Assembly: GCA_902799075.1 (NCBI GenBank)
Contig: CADBYZ010000006.1
Coordinates: 1 to 49,154 of the forward strand
Length of the DNA: 49,154 nucleotides
Direction: 5' to 3'
Origin: Oscillospiraceae bacterium
Lineage (GTDB): Bacteria > Bacillota > Clostridia > Oscillospirales > Oscillospiraceae
Made by a program: the position numbers and the translations under genes. Shown piece by piece: positions 1 through 8,257 of the stretch (positions are counted from its first letter, which is position 1; every line of letters begins with the position of its first letter). The notes under the pieces were generated by a model that worked only from the letters and a program-made list of their open reading frames with translations, searched no databases and was not told the DNA's origin.

Positions 1-89
1 TGGCGGAGGGTGCAGGATTCGAACCCGCGTGGGGTTTCCCCCTAATGGTTTTCAAGACCACCCCGTTATGACCGCTTCGGTAACCCTCC
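1..89 (-). tRNA. tRNA-Ser (anticodon UGA)
   Basis: Read on the minus strand, this is a complete class II tRNA. The 7-bp acceptor stem GGAGGGT/ACCCTCC is followed by a discriminator G and an encoded CCA (complement of bases 1-3). The anticodon loop CTTGAAA gives UGA. A long variable arm (GGGGG/CCCC type) marks it as serine, and the T loop GTTCGAATC is intact. A leader hairpin CTCCC/GGGAG lies just upstream (101-115). The nearest good promoter is beyond a partial copy of the same tRNA, so this gene is probably read as part of one transcript with that copy. Confidence 0.96.
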
Positions 90-127
90 ATGTATGTTAA
101 CTCCCTTGTGGGAGGAAACAACGATAT
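47..127. repeat. 81-bp direct repeat, copy 1 (tRNA 5' half plus leader)
   Basis: Copy 1 of an 81-bp direct repeat whose second copy is at 239-319. It spans the tRNA-Ser anticodon loop through the leader hairpin. The 54 bases of tRNA half and adjacent leader are identical between copies. Since the shared part is the 5' end and not the 3' end of the tRNA, it does not look like an integrase attachment duplication. Confidence 0.9.
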
Positions 128-238
128 GAAATTGTCTTAGATTTTCTCTTAGATACGGCGGGAAACCGTGACCGGCGCGGCTTAAAAAGTCCAGCGTTCG
201 TGCGGCTTCGCGGGATCGGGCGCTCCGTTTGCTGCAAC

Positions 239-281
239 GGTTTTCAAGACCACCCCGTTATGACCGCTTCGGTAACCCTCC
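239..281 (-). pseudogene. Duplicated 5' half of tRNA-Ser(UGA)
   Basis: These bases repeat the 5' half of the neighbouring tRNA-Ser exactly: acceptor 5' strand, D arm, and anticodon stem-loop with TGA. The variable arm, T arm and acceptor 3' strand are absent. The match continues into the leader, so 47-127 and 239-319 form an 81-bp direct repeat with about 3 mismatches. Those mismatches fall in the loop of the leader hairpin and just beyond its arm, leaving the CTCCC/GGGAG stem intact. Downstream, CCGTT and AACGG can form a short alternative hairpin in place of the missing half. It cannot make a normal tRNA. It is the first thing transcribed from the 345-373 promoter. Confidence 0.9.
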
Positions 282-319
282 ATGTATGTTAACTCCCGTG
301 CGGGAGGAAACGACGATAT
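239..319. repeat. 81-bp direct repeat, copy 2
   Basis: Copy 2 of the repeat at 47-127, starting 192 bp away. It adjoins the promoter at 345-373. The roughly 110 bp between the copies resembles neither tRNA nor coding sequence. Confidence 0.9.
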
Positions 320-344
320 TCACTTGCCCTTTGAAACTACGTGG

Positions 345-373
345 ATTTTATCACGTCGTGCCTGGCAAGTCAA
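345..373 (-). promoter_or_regulatory. Sigma-A promoter for the tRNA-Ser transcript
   Basis: On the minus strand, -35 TTGACT (368-373) and -10 TAAAAT (345-350) are separated by exactly 17 bp, close to the vegetative consensus. It points to the half-tRNA copy and then to the full tRNA-Ser. No comparably good promoter is visible between the two copies. Confidence 0.8.
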
Positions 374-444
374 GGTGTATTGACTTTTCTGCGCGGCAAG
401 GTTAAACTTTAGCTGTTATGATCCTGCGTACAAGGAGCGGAAAT

Positions 445-2073
445 ATGCCTGACAGACAGCGCAAAACGGAATATGTGTTGACGGCGCTTATCGCGCTGGT
501 GATCCTCGGATATCTGACCGTGTTCACCGTTATTGACTTCGGCGGCTTTTCGCGGCTTTGTACCTCCGACATGTACGAGGACACGCTGGTCGCGCGGCTC
601 ATGTGGGAGCAGAAGACACTCTTTCCGAAAAACTACCTCTTCGGCAACCAGTTTTACGTCGTGGCGACACCGGTGCTGTCGGCCCTGTTCTATGGCCTTA
701 CGGGCAGCATGAACCGCGCGATGGCCTGGGCGACGCTGTGCATGTCGATCCTTTTGCTCGCGTCCATGGACTGGATGCTGCGCGCACATGTCAGGCGCCC
801 GGTTGTGCGGCTTGCCGCGATGCTCACATTCCTGGCCTCGATCTTTGGCCCCTATACCGTTTTCCGCGAGGACGGACAGCAGATCTTCTTTGCCATGTGC
901 AGCTTCTACGCCTGCTACCTGATCTGCTTCTTCGTGGTGCTGGGCGACTACGCCCGCGCGCGCATGTCGGAGGCGCCGCGCCTGCCTGCCCTTGGGCTGT
1001 CGCTGTTCCTCTGCTTTTGTACCGGCATGCAGAGCCTTCGGCAGACCTGCGTGCTGATCCTGCCGCTGATTGCCTATGAAGCGCTTGCGGCACTGTACCG
1101 CCTTTTGAAAAAACAGCCTGTCTACCCGAAGGGAAAGCGCATGCGGCTTTGGCGCATACTCGGCTGTACCGGCGCGAATGTCCTGGGCCTTGCGGTGATC
1201 CGCCTGCTGCCGGTCAAACGCCATGAGATCTACAGCGGCGCGTCCATTTTCTCGGGCGCCTCGCTCGGCGAAAAGCTCCGGGATGTGCACAAGGCGCTCG
1301 TTGCCGTGACGGGTTATGAGGCCACGCGGGAAGGGGACGACCGCCTGTTCTTTATCCTGATGTTTCTTGCCCTGACGCTGCTGGTGCTCGGGGCGGCGTA
1401 TCTGCTCCTGCGCTCCCGGCGCGGCTTCCGGGGCGCGGGCTGCTTCTGGATGCTTGCGCTGATCGGCTGTGTTGCTGTGATCGCGGCCTCCTTTGCAACC
1501 TCAGTGCAGCTGCGGCCCATCTACCTGTTTCTCTACTATACGCTCCCAGCGCTCTCGCTGGCCCTCATCGCGGAGAAGGCAAAGCCGCGTCTGCTTGCGG
1601 GACTGATGGCGGCGCTGTGCGTGCTGTCGGCGGCAAACCTCTATTTCAGCTACAGGGACGATTTGCGCGTCGCCTTTGACGCCGAGCCCACGCCCGCCGA
1701 GCAGATCGCCGACTGGGCGCTGTCTAACGGCTGCGAGCTGGTGTACGGGAACCTGTCCATGTCCGCCCCGGCTGTGGCGGCGTGCTCGGACGGAAAGCTC
1801 ATCGCCGGGTGCTGGCAGGATGATTACCCGTTCAAGGTTTCTGCCGTGATCAATATTCGCGACATTTATCATATCGAGGACTACAAGCGGGCCGCCTTCG
1901 TTTTCCTGGAAACGGAGGTGCCCGAGATGCTGGCCGAAACGACGGCCAACGGCGTAAAAATGAGCGATCACGGCCGATACGGCTATTACCATGTCTACAC
2001 CGCCTCGCAGCAATGCCTATGGCCGGTCACAGAGCTGATCGACTACGCAGAGAGATTCCCGGAGTACAATTGA
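445..2073 (+). CDS. Polytopic membrane protein, GT-C glycosyltransferase-like
   Basis: A 542-residue integral membrane protein with about 12 hydrophobic segments spread over residues 10-430, followed by a soluble C-terminal part of about 115 residues. The first loop after TM1 carries acidic residues (SDMYEDT) followed by a conserved-looking LFPKNYLFGNQ stretch. This resembles the first extracytoplasmic loop of GT-C fold (PMT/GT39-like) enzymes, where an Asp/Glu pair is catalytic. The ATG at 445 is chosen over an in-frame ATG at 418 because AAGGAG lies 7 bases before it. The substrate is unknown, and no sugar-transfer neighbours support a pathway. A non-enzymatic membrane protein is also possible. 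The gene is followed at once by a hairpin plus T-run. Confidence 0.75.
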   Translation: MPDRQRKTEYVLTALIALVILGYLTVFTVIDFGGFSRLCTSDMYEDTLVARLMWEQKTLFPKNYLFGNQFYVVATPVLSALFYGLTGSMNRAMAWATLCMSILLLASMDWMLRAHVRRPVVRLAAMLTFLASIFGPYTVFREDGQQIFFAMCSFYACYLICFFVVLGDYARARMSEAPRLPALGLSLFLCFCTGMQSLRQTCVLILPLIAYEALAALYRLLKKQPVYPKGKRMRLWRILGCTGANVLGLAVIRLLPVKRHEIYSGASIFSGASLGEKLRDVHKALVAVTGYEATREGDDRLFFILMFLALTLLVLGAAYLLLRSRRGFRGAGCFWMLALIGCVAVIAASFATSVQLRPIYLFLYYTLPALSLALIAEKAKPRLLAGLMAALCVLSAANLYFSYRDDLRVAFDAEPTPAEQIADWALSNGCELVYGNLSMSAPAVAACSDGKLIAGCWQDDYPFKVSAVINIRDIYHIEDYKRAAFVFLETEVPEMLAETTANGVKMSDHGRYGYYHVYTASQQCLWPVTELIDYAERFPEYN

Positions 2074-2083
2074 ATACTGCCCC

Positions 2084-2118
2084 GCGCCGCTGCACACGTT
2101 ATTGCGGCGCCGCGTTTT
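2084..2118 (+). terminator. Hairpin/terminator overlapping the kinase 1 promoter
   Basis: Arms GCGCCGC (2084-2090) and GCGGCGC (2104-2110) with a 13-base loop, followed by TTTT at 2115-2118. It can terminate the upstream membrane protein gene. Its 3' arm contains the -35 element of the kinase promoter, so it could also act as an operator. Confidence 0.6.
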
Positions 2119-2130
2119 CTATGGTAAACT
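2102..2130 (+). promoter_or_regulatory. Promoter of kinase 1-kinase 2 unit
   Basis: TTGCGG (2102-2107), a 17-bp spacer, then TAAACT (2125-2130). The same -35, the same -10, the same spacing and a near-identical spacer end (GTTTTCTNTGG) recur upstream of kinase 3 at 8198-8226. This supports a real, shared promoter. Confidence 0.7.
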
Positions 2131-2161
2131 GTAAAAAACGAGGGACCGGAGGGAGAGAAAA

Positions 2162-4372
2162 ATGGAATTCAGACGCTGTTACGGCTGTATGCGGGAGCTG
2201 GACGCGCCCGGTGCCGTGTGCCCGCATTGCGGATTCGACAACACGATTGACCCGGGAAAGCAGCCGGGGCATATGCTCAAATGCGGCACGGTCCTGAACG
2301 GACGATATACGGTAGGCCGCTTTCTGAGACAGGGTGGCTTCGGCATCACCTACCTGGGCTTTGACCCGTGGCTGGACGCTGCGGTGTGCATCAAGGAATA
2401 CTACCCCGAAGGGGGCGCCTCGCGCACGATGCCGCACAGCGGCACCGTACACTGGGGCAGCGACGAGAATGCGCTGAGACTCAGGGACTGCTGCCAGAGC
2501 TTCGTCAGTGAGGCAGAGAAGGCCGGAAAGCTGCAGGGGCTGAAGCATGTGGCGGGCGTGCGGGCTGTCTTCTGTGAAAACGAGACGGCCTATATCATCA
2601 TGGACTTTGTTAAAGGCGAAACGCTTGGAGACAGGCTGGTCCGGACGCAGAAGGTCCTGCGTGAAGAGGAATGCGCGGCGCTGATGGCGCCTGTGATGCA
2701 GGAGCTTGAGAAGGCGCACGAGCAGGGGATCATACACCGGGACATAAAGCCCGACAATCTCATGTACACACCGGAAGGCGAGCTGGTGCTGCTGAATATG
2801 GGCGCAGCAAAGGATCTGGTGACAAGCGGGCAGTATACAAACGGCACGACTGCTGTCAGAGCAGTAAGCCAGGGCTTCAGCCCGCAGGAGCAGTACCGGG
2901 CAAAGGGGACGATCGGCCCGTGGACAGATGTGTATGCCATGTGTGCCACGATCTATTACTGCACCACAGGAAGCGTGCCGCCGACACCCATGGAACGCAT
3001 CAAAGGCGAAAAGGTCGATTACAGCGGCCTGACGGCGTCCTTCGCGGCGGTGCTGGAAAAGGGCCTTGCCTTGAGACCGGAGGACCGCTGCCGGAGCATG
3101 CGCGCGCTGCTGGAGGAGCTGTCGGCGGCGGCAGGGATAACGCTGCCGGAGCCGCCGCGGACGAATGCGGAGCCGCCGCAGGCAAATACGGAAACTCAGC
3201 AGAAAGCTGGGGAACCGCCGCGGACGAAAACGAAACCGCAGGCGGTGAAAGCAGAGCCCGCCGCACCGGCACCGGAGAAGAAAAAGAGCGCTTTTCATCC
3301 TGCAATGATCCTTGCGGCGATCCTGCTCGTGGCGATCGGCTTCCTCCTCGGAAGACTCTCCAAGCCTGCCGCTCTGCCGGACCCGGCCCAGACAGCGGCA
3401 AAGGAAACGGCAGCGGTCATGGCCGAGGCGACACCGGAGACCACGCCCATAGTGACACCGAAACCTACGCCCGAGGCCACACCCGAGGCGACACCGAAGC
3501 CTACGCCCGAGGCCACATCCGAGGCTACACCGAAGCCTACACCCGAGGCCACACCCGAGACAACGCCGAAGCCTACGCCCGAGCCTACACCCGAGGCCAC
3601 ACCCGAGCCTACGCCGAAGCCTACGCCCGAGGCCACACCCGAGGCGACACCGAAGCCTGCACCCGAGGCGACACCGGAAGCTGCGTCCACAGCCGCGGCA
3701 GAGCTCAAGCCCGCACCGGAGGACGATGCCGCGGCAATGAACGAACACGGCCGGGCTGCTGACGAAGCCGGGAACCGTATGGAAGCGCTGTCGTGGTATC
3801 TGAAGGCTGCCGATGCCGGGGATGCACAGGCCATGTATAACGTCGGCAATCACTATGCCATGGGTATCGGCGTCGAGCGGGACTACCGTGAAGCGCTGCG
3901 CTGGTATACCAAGTCGGCGGATGCGGGATTTCCCTCCGCAATGACAGCGATCGGCTCAATGTATGAGCAGGGATATGGCGTGGAGAAGGACGGCCGTGAG
4001 GCTCTGACCTGGTATCAAAAAGCCGCGGATGCCGGAGATGCGACAGCAATGAACAACATTGGCATTCTGTATGCGGACGGCAAGCTTGTGGAGCAGGATA
4101 TTCCGGCCGCAACAGAATGGCTTCGGAAGGCGGCGGACAACGGAAGCAGCGCCGGAGCGCGCAATTTGGGGCTGATCTATTACCTGGGCTACGGGGTGGA
4201 GCAGGATTACACACAGGCCCTGACATGGTTCCGGAAAGCGGCCGACGCCGGAGACGCCGCCGCCATGCATGGGATCGGCGATATGTACGAGTTCGGACAG
4301 GGAATAGAGGCAGACGCTGCCAAAGCAGATGAATGGCACATGCGTGCTCTTGAGGCCGGCTATACCGCCTGA
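2162..4372 (+). CDS. Membrane Ser/Thr kinase homologue with Sel1 repeats; Asn in place of DFG Asp
   Basis: 736 residues. Order: zinc ribbon C6xxC9...C20xxC23; kinase domain about 45-320 with Gly loop [10 protein letters not shown] (57-66), lysine K78 and catalytic HRDIKPDN (192-199); linker; TM about 381-401; Thr-Pro-Glu repeat stalk about 424-510; six Sel1-like repeats about 525-735. The N-terminus should be cytoplasmic and the Sel1 repeats outside. The DFG-equivalent triplet is N212-M-G (codon AAT at 2795-2797), whereas the two paralogues downstream have D-M-G. Loss of the Mg-binding Asp predicts weak or no catalysis, so this may be a pseudokinase that senses or regulates. The start has GGAGGGAGAG just before it. 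Kinase 2 follows after 36 bp without a terminator, so the two are probably co-transcribed. The ligand is unknown. Confidence 0.9.
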   Translation: MEFRRCYGCMRELDAPGAVCPHCGFDNTIDPGKQPGHMLKCGTVLNGRYTVGRFLRQGGFGITYLGFDPWLDAAVCIKEYYPEGGASRTMPHSGTVHWGSDENALRLRDCCQSFVSEAEKAGKLQGLKHVAGVRAVFCENETAYIIMDFVKGETLGDRLVRTQKVLREEECAALMAPVMQELEKAHEQGIIHRDIKPDNLMYTPEGELVLLNMGAAKDLVTSGQYTNGTTAVRAVSQGFSPQEQYRAKGTIGPWTDVYAMCATIYYCTTGSVPPTPMERIKGEKVDYSGLTASFAAVLEKGLALRPEDRCRSMRALLEELSAAAGITLPEPPRTNAEPPQANTETQQKAGEPPRTKTKPQAVKAEPAAPAPEKKKSAFHPAMILAAILLVAIGFLLGRLSKPAALPDPAQTAAKETAAVMAEATPETTPIVTPKPTPEATPEATPKPTPEATSEATPKPTPEATPETTPKPTPEPTPEATPEPTPKPTPEATPEATPKPAPEATPEAASTAAAELKPAPEDDAAAMNEHGRAADEAGNRMEALSWYLKAADAGDAQAMYNVGNHYAMGIGVERDYREALRWYTKSADAGFPSAMTAIGSMYEQGYGVEKDGREALTWYQKAADAGDATAMNNIGILYADGKLVEQDIPAATEWLRKAADNGSSAGARNLGLIYYLGYGVEQDYTQALTWFRKAADAGDAAAMHGIGDMYEFGQGIEADAAKADEWHMRALEAGYTA
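3430..3690 (+). repeat. Thr-Pro-Glu/Lys coding tandem repeat
   Basis: Degenerate in-frame tandem repeat encoding units such as [12 protein letters not shown] within kinase 1, between its membrane segment and the Sel1 repeats. Units are built from repeated ACACCCGAGG and CCGAAGCCTACG blocks. It probably forms an extended cell-wall-spanning stalk and is a likely site of length variation by slippage. Confidence 0.85.
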
Positions 4373-4408
4373 GCCCATACAGACCAAAGAAGGACAGGGG
4401 AGAGAGAA

Positions 4409-7400
4409 ATGGAGTTTAACCGCTGTTTCGGCTGCATGCGGGAGCTGGACGCGCCCGGAGCCGTATGCCCGCATTGCGGCTATGACAACGCAAACGATCC
4501 GTCCCGACAGCCGAGCCATGTGCTCAGCTGCGGGACGGTCCTGGACGGGCAGTACGTGGTGGGCCGGTCCCTGGGCCAGGGCGGCTTCGGCATCACCTAT
4601 CTGGGCTATGACCTCAAGCTGGAAATGCCGGTGTGCATCAAGGAGTACTACCCCGAGGGGGCGGCCATGCGCTCGGCAACCCAGAGCAGCATGGTCTACT
4701 GGGGCAGCAGCGAGAATGCGCAGAGCCTGCGCGACAGCCGCAAGAGCTTCGTCAAGGAGGCGCAGAAGGCAGTCAAGCTGCGCAATCTGAGCCATGTGGT
4801 GAGCGTGTGGAGCGTCTTCTATGAAAACGAGACGGCGTACATCGTCATGGATTACATCGAGGGCGAGACGCTCAAGGATAAGCTTCTGCGTACGCAGAAG
4901 CCGCTGGGCGAGAAGGAGTGCGTGGAGCTGCTGACGCCCGTGATGCAGGACCTGGAGAAAGCGCACGAGCGCGGGATCATCCACCGGGATGTCAAGCCTG
5001 AGAACATCATGCTGGACAAGAAAGGGGAGCCCGTGCTGCTGGACATGGGCGCGGCGAAGGATCTGGCCAAGAGCGGGCAGGACGGAAGTACCCTGTCCTC
5101 CACGCTTGTGGTGAGTCAGGGCTTTTCTCCGCTGGAGCAGTATAACCGAAACGGAAGCATCGGCTCCTGGACGGACGTTTATGCCATGTGCGCCACGGTT
5201 TATTACTGCGTGACCGGCCATGTGCTGCCGTCGGCAACAGAGCGCGTAGGCGGAGAAGAGGTGAGCTTTCGCTCCTGCTCCCCGGCCCTGGCGGCGGTGC
5301 TGGAAAAGGGACTCGCCATTAAAACGGGGGACCGCTATCAGACCATGGGTGAGCTGCTGAACGCGCTGAAGGCTGCGGCGGCGAACCCAAACGTAAAGCC
5401 GGAGCCGCCCAAGCCAAAGCCACCCAGACCGGAGCCGCCCAAGCCGCCCAGGAAAAAGACCGGTCTCGTCCTCGCGCTGGGTATCGCGGCGGCATTGCTT
5501 GCGGCAGGCGGCATATACTTTACAACGAACGCGAAACCAGACGCGGCGGTCACCGCACCGACGGAAGTACCGGCTGCCGCAGAGACTGTCATATCGACCG
5601 AGGAGCCGATGCCGTTGCCGGAATCGACCGAAGAGCCGATGCCGTTGCCGGAATCGAGCCAGGACGAGGAAGAACCTGCCCGGGAACCGGCGCAGTCTGA
5701 AAAAGAGCCGGTCCCGGAACCGACACCGGAGCCGACGGCAGGCGACAGCAGCGGGAATGTGGCGGTGAGTCAGGCTTACACGGAGGCGGAGGCGCTGCTG
5801 AACGCCGGAGATAAAGCCCATGCGGCCATGGCCTTCTATGCGCTGGGCGATGAAGCTGACGCACATGAACGCAGTATCGCGCTTTGGCGCGAGATTGCGC
5901 GCCCGACTACGATAGCATGCAGCTTCAACCATTCGTATGGCGTGAAAACCAACGGTACCGTTGCGTCAGCCGGATTGAGCTCACCGTCCGAGATCAATGA
6001 CTGGACACATATCATATCCGTCGCTGCCGGTACCAGCGTCACCGCGGGATTGCGGGAGGACGGCACTGTCTTTATTATCGGCAAGGGTGATGACAGCTGG
6101 GCGGGGGTTGATGACTGGTATGATATCGTGGCAATCACAACCGGCGACGATTTCTGCGCCGCTTTGAAAGCGGACGGCACCGTCGCTGTGAGCGGCTCAA
6201 ACGAATTCGGACAGCACGATGCTGCCGGCTGGCGGGACATCGTGGCGATCAAGGCAGGCAAAAACCATATTGTGGGCCTGCGGGCAGACGGGACCGCTGT
6301 TGCTGTGGGAAAAAATGACAATCACCAGTGTGATGTTTCCGACTGGCGTGATATAAAGGCAGTGGCAGCGGGCCTCATGTATACGGTGGGCCTGCGGACG
6401 GACGGAACCATTGTCAAGAGCGGCATCGACAATTACGGCGGGAAAGAGGTCCTCGATTGGCACGACATTGTGGACATCGTCGCGGGCATCACCCATATTG
6501 CAGGCCTGAAGGCGGACGGCACGGTCGTCGCTGTCGGAAGCAGTGAAGACGATCGATGCAGCGTTTCCGCCTGGCGGGACATCGTAGAGATTGCCGCAGG
6601 CGACAATCACACGCTTGGCCTGAAGGCAGACGGCACCGTTGTCACGACGGTGGAGCCCAAGTATGACCTGGGCCAGACCGAGGTCACCGGCTGGAAGGAT
6701 ATCCGGCTGCCTGATGCGGTGGGGATTGTTGCCTATCCCGGCGGATCGCTCGAGGGGATAGAACTGCTTGAGCAGGCACGCGCCGCAGAACGCGGCATCG
6801 GCGTAGGCAGAGACAGCGCCAGAGCTGCGGAGCTTTATCAGAAAGCGCTGGATGCCGGAAATGAGGAGGCGCTTACCCCTCTCGGCATGATGTACTTTAC
6901 CGGCCGCGGCGTAGACAGAGATTACAGCCGGGCCGAGGAACTCTTCCTGCAGGCGGCCGAAAACGGCGACGCTGCAGCCATGTGCGCGCTGGGCGAGCTC
7001 TATTACAACGGCTATCTGGGAACAGAGGACGACGACAAGGCGCTTTCATGGTACCGCAAGGCGGCAGACGGGCAGAGCTATGCCGGCATGGTAGAGCTCG
7101 GCTTCATGTATCGCAATGGGTACGGCACGGATAAGGATCCGGATGAAGCGTCTGCATGGGCCGAGCGCGCCATGAAACGTATGGAGGAAGGCATTGATAC
7201 GGAAGATGTGCTCACGGCATTTACCCTGGGCCGGAGCTATTATCTGGGATTCGGCCCGGAAAAGGACTATGGCAAAGCACTCGCGTATTTCCAAAAGGCA
7301 GCAGACGCAAAATACCCGCCGGCAATGCGTTTCGTCGGCGTGATGTACCGCAGCGGCTATGGCGTGGAGAAGGATTTTTCCAAGGCCGTGGAGTATTACC

Positions 7401-8101
7401 AGAAGGCGGCAGAGGCCGGAGATACCAGCGCCATGAATAATATGGGGATGCTTTACCGCAACGGCGAAGGCGTCAAACAGGACTTTGACAAGGCGCTGGA
7501 GTGGTATCAGAAGGCACTGGACGCCGGCGAAACAGACAGCACCATTTACAACATCGGCTACCTGTACTATAGCGGTGCGGGCGGAGACCCGGACTACGCG
7601 ACAGCAATGGAATGGTACCTGAAAGCTGCGGAGCTGGGCAATGAAAACGCAGCGTACATGATCGGACTGATGTACCACTTGGGCAATGGCGTGGAAAAGG
7701 ACGATGAAAAGGCAATGGAGTGGTATCTGAAGGCCGCAGAGCTCGGGAGCGGCAGCGCCATGTACAGTATCGGCTACATGTACCGGGATGGAATAAGCGT
7801 TGATAAAGACTACGACAAGGCGGTAGAGTGGTTCCAAAAGGGCGTGAAAAACAATGACTCGACAAGCTGCTATTCCTTGGGCAAGATGTACGAAGAAGGC
7901 ACCGGTGTCAAGCAGGACTATGGCAAAGCGCTTGAGTTGTACCAAAAAGGCGCGGACGCAAACTACTCGGGAGCTATGTTTGCTCTTGGCGAAATGTATG
8001 AGAAAGGCTACGGGGTCGAGAAAAACGAGAGCATCGCACGGGAGTGGTATCAGAAGGCCGCGGACCTGGGAAACAACTCTGCCAAAAAGAAGCTCCAGTA
8101 A
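4409..8101 (+). CDS. Membrane Ser/Thr protein kinase with RCC1 and Sel1 repeats
   Basis: 1230 residues. Zinc ribbon (CFGC...CPHC), then a kinase domain about 45-320 with [10 protein letters not shown], the [10 protein letters not shown] lysine, HRDVKPEN and D212-M-G, so the catalytic set is complete. A Pro/Lys-rich linker leads to TM about 350-372 and an acidic Pro/Glu stalk. Then come 6-7 RCC1-type repeats (about 500-780; recurring W-x-D-I-V-x-I-A-A-G and GLKADGTV signatures), and about 12 Sel1-like repeats (785-1229). Kinase output should be cytoplasmic, with a beta-propeller and an alpha-solenoid outside the membrane, suited to binding protein or glycan ligands. It follows kinase 1 by 36 bp with RBS GGGGAGAG. 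RCC1 plus Sel1 on one bacterial receptor kinase is unusual. Ligand and targets are unknown. Confidence 0.92.
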   Translation: MEFNRCFGCMRELDAPGAVCPHCGYDNANDPSRQPSHVLSCGTVLDGQYVVGRSLGQGGFGITYLGYDLKLEMPVCIKEYYPEGAAMRSATQSSMVYWGSSENAQSLRDSRKSFVKEAQKAVKLRNLSHVVSVWSVFYENETAYIVMDYIEGETLKDKLLRTQKPLGEKECVELLTPVMQDLEKAHERGIIHRDVKPENIMLDKKGEPVLLDMGAAKDLAKSGQDGSTLSSTLVVSQGFSPLEQYNRNGSIGSWTDVYAMCATVYYCVTGHVLPSATERVGGEEVSFRSCSPALAAVLEKGLAIKTGDRYQTMGELLNALKAAAANPNVKPEPPKPKPPRPEPPKPPRKKTGLVLALGIAAALLAAGGIYFTTNAKPDAAVTAPTEVPAAAETVISTEEPMPLPESTEEPMPLPESSQDEEEPAREPAQSEKEPVPEPTPEPTAGDSSGNVAVSQAYTEAEALLNAGDKAHAAMAFYALGDEADAHERSIALWREIARPTTIACSFNHSYGVKTNGTVASAGLSSPSEINDWTHIISVAAGTSVTAGLREDGTVFIIGKGDDSWAGVDDWYDIVAITTGDDFCAALKADGTVAVSGSNEFGQHDAAGWRDIVAIKAGKNHIVGLRADGTAVAVGKNDNHQCDVSDWRDIKAVAAGLMYTVGLRTDGTIVKSGIDNYGGKEVLDWHDIVDIVAGITHIAGLKADGTVVAVGSSEDDRCSVSAWRDIVEIAAGDNHTLGLKADGTVVTTVEPKYDLGQTEVTGWKDIRLPDAVGIVAYPGGSLEGIELLEQARAAERGIGVGRDSARAAELYQKALDAGNEEALTPLGMMYFTGRGVDRDYSRAEELFLQAAENGDAAAMCALGELYYNGYLGTEDDDKALSWYRKAADGQSYAGMVELGFMYRNGYGTDKDPDEASAWAERAMKRMEEGIDTEDVLTAFTLGRSYYLGFGPEKDYGKALAYFQKAADAKYPPAMRFVGVMYRSGYGVEKDFSKAVEYYQKAAEAGDTSAMNNMGMLYRNGEGVKQDFDKALEWYQKALDAGETDSTIYNIGYLYYSGAGGDPDYATAMEWYLKAAELGNENAAYMIGLMYHLGNGVEKDDEKAMEWYLKAAELGSGSAMYSIGYMYRDGISVDKDYDKAVEWFQKGVKNNDSTSCYSLGKMYEEGTGVKQDYGKALELYQKGADANYSGAMFALGEMYEKGYGVEKNESIAREWYQKAADLGNNSAKKKLQ

Positions 8102-8179
8102 GCAGACCGCAATACAGGGACCCGGCGTGAGGAACAACAACGATTGCCGCCGTGCAGGTAAAGGATAACGAAATCGCAG

Positions 8180-8214
8180 TGCCGCCGCTAAATGATATTG
8201 CGGCGGCATGTTTT
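8180..8214 (+). terminator. Hairpin/terminator overlapping the kinase 3 promoter
   Basis: Perfect 9-bp arms TGCCGCCGC (8180-8188) and GCGGCGGCA (8200-8208), an 11-base loop, then TTTT (8211-8214). It resembles a terminator for kinase 2, but the 3' arm holds the -35 of the next promoter, the same design as at 2084-2118. Confidence 0.65.
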
Positions 8215-8226
8215 CTGTGGTAAACT
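8198..8226 (+). promoter_or_regulatory. Promoter of kinase 3
   Basis: TTGCGG (8198-8203), a 17-bp spacer and TAAACT (8221-8226). It matches the promoter of the kinase 1-2 unit in hexamers, spacing and spacer end, implying common control of the three paralogues. Confidence 0.7.
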
Positions 8227-8257
8227 GAAATAAAGCTACAGGAGTGGGGAGGATAAA

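Noticed and set aside
1-319. Integrative-element attachment sites from the repeated tRNA-Ser
   Set aside because: The repeat is the 5' half of the tRNA plus leader, not the 3' end; the copies are 192 bp apart and no integrase lies between or beside them.
3430-3690. CRISPR-like array
   Set aside because: Repeats are contiguous, in frame, have no unique spacers and encode a Thr-Pro-Glu stalk.
2099-5932. Long open frames on the minus strand opposite kinases 1 and 2
   Set aside because: They are rich in Arg, Cys and His from complementing Pro/Glu/Ala codons, have no ribosome sites, and mirror a clear plus-strand gene.
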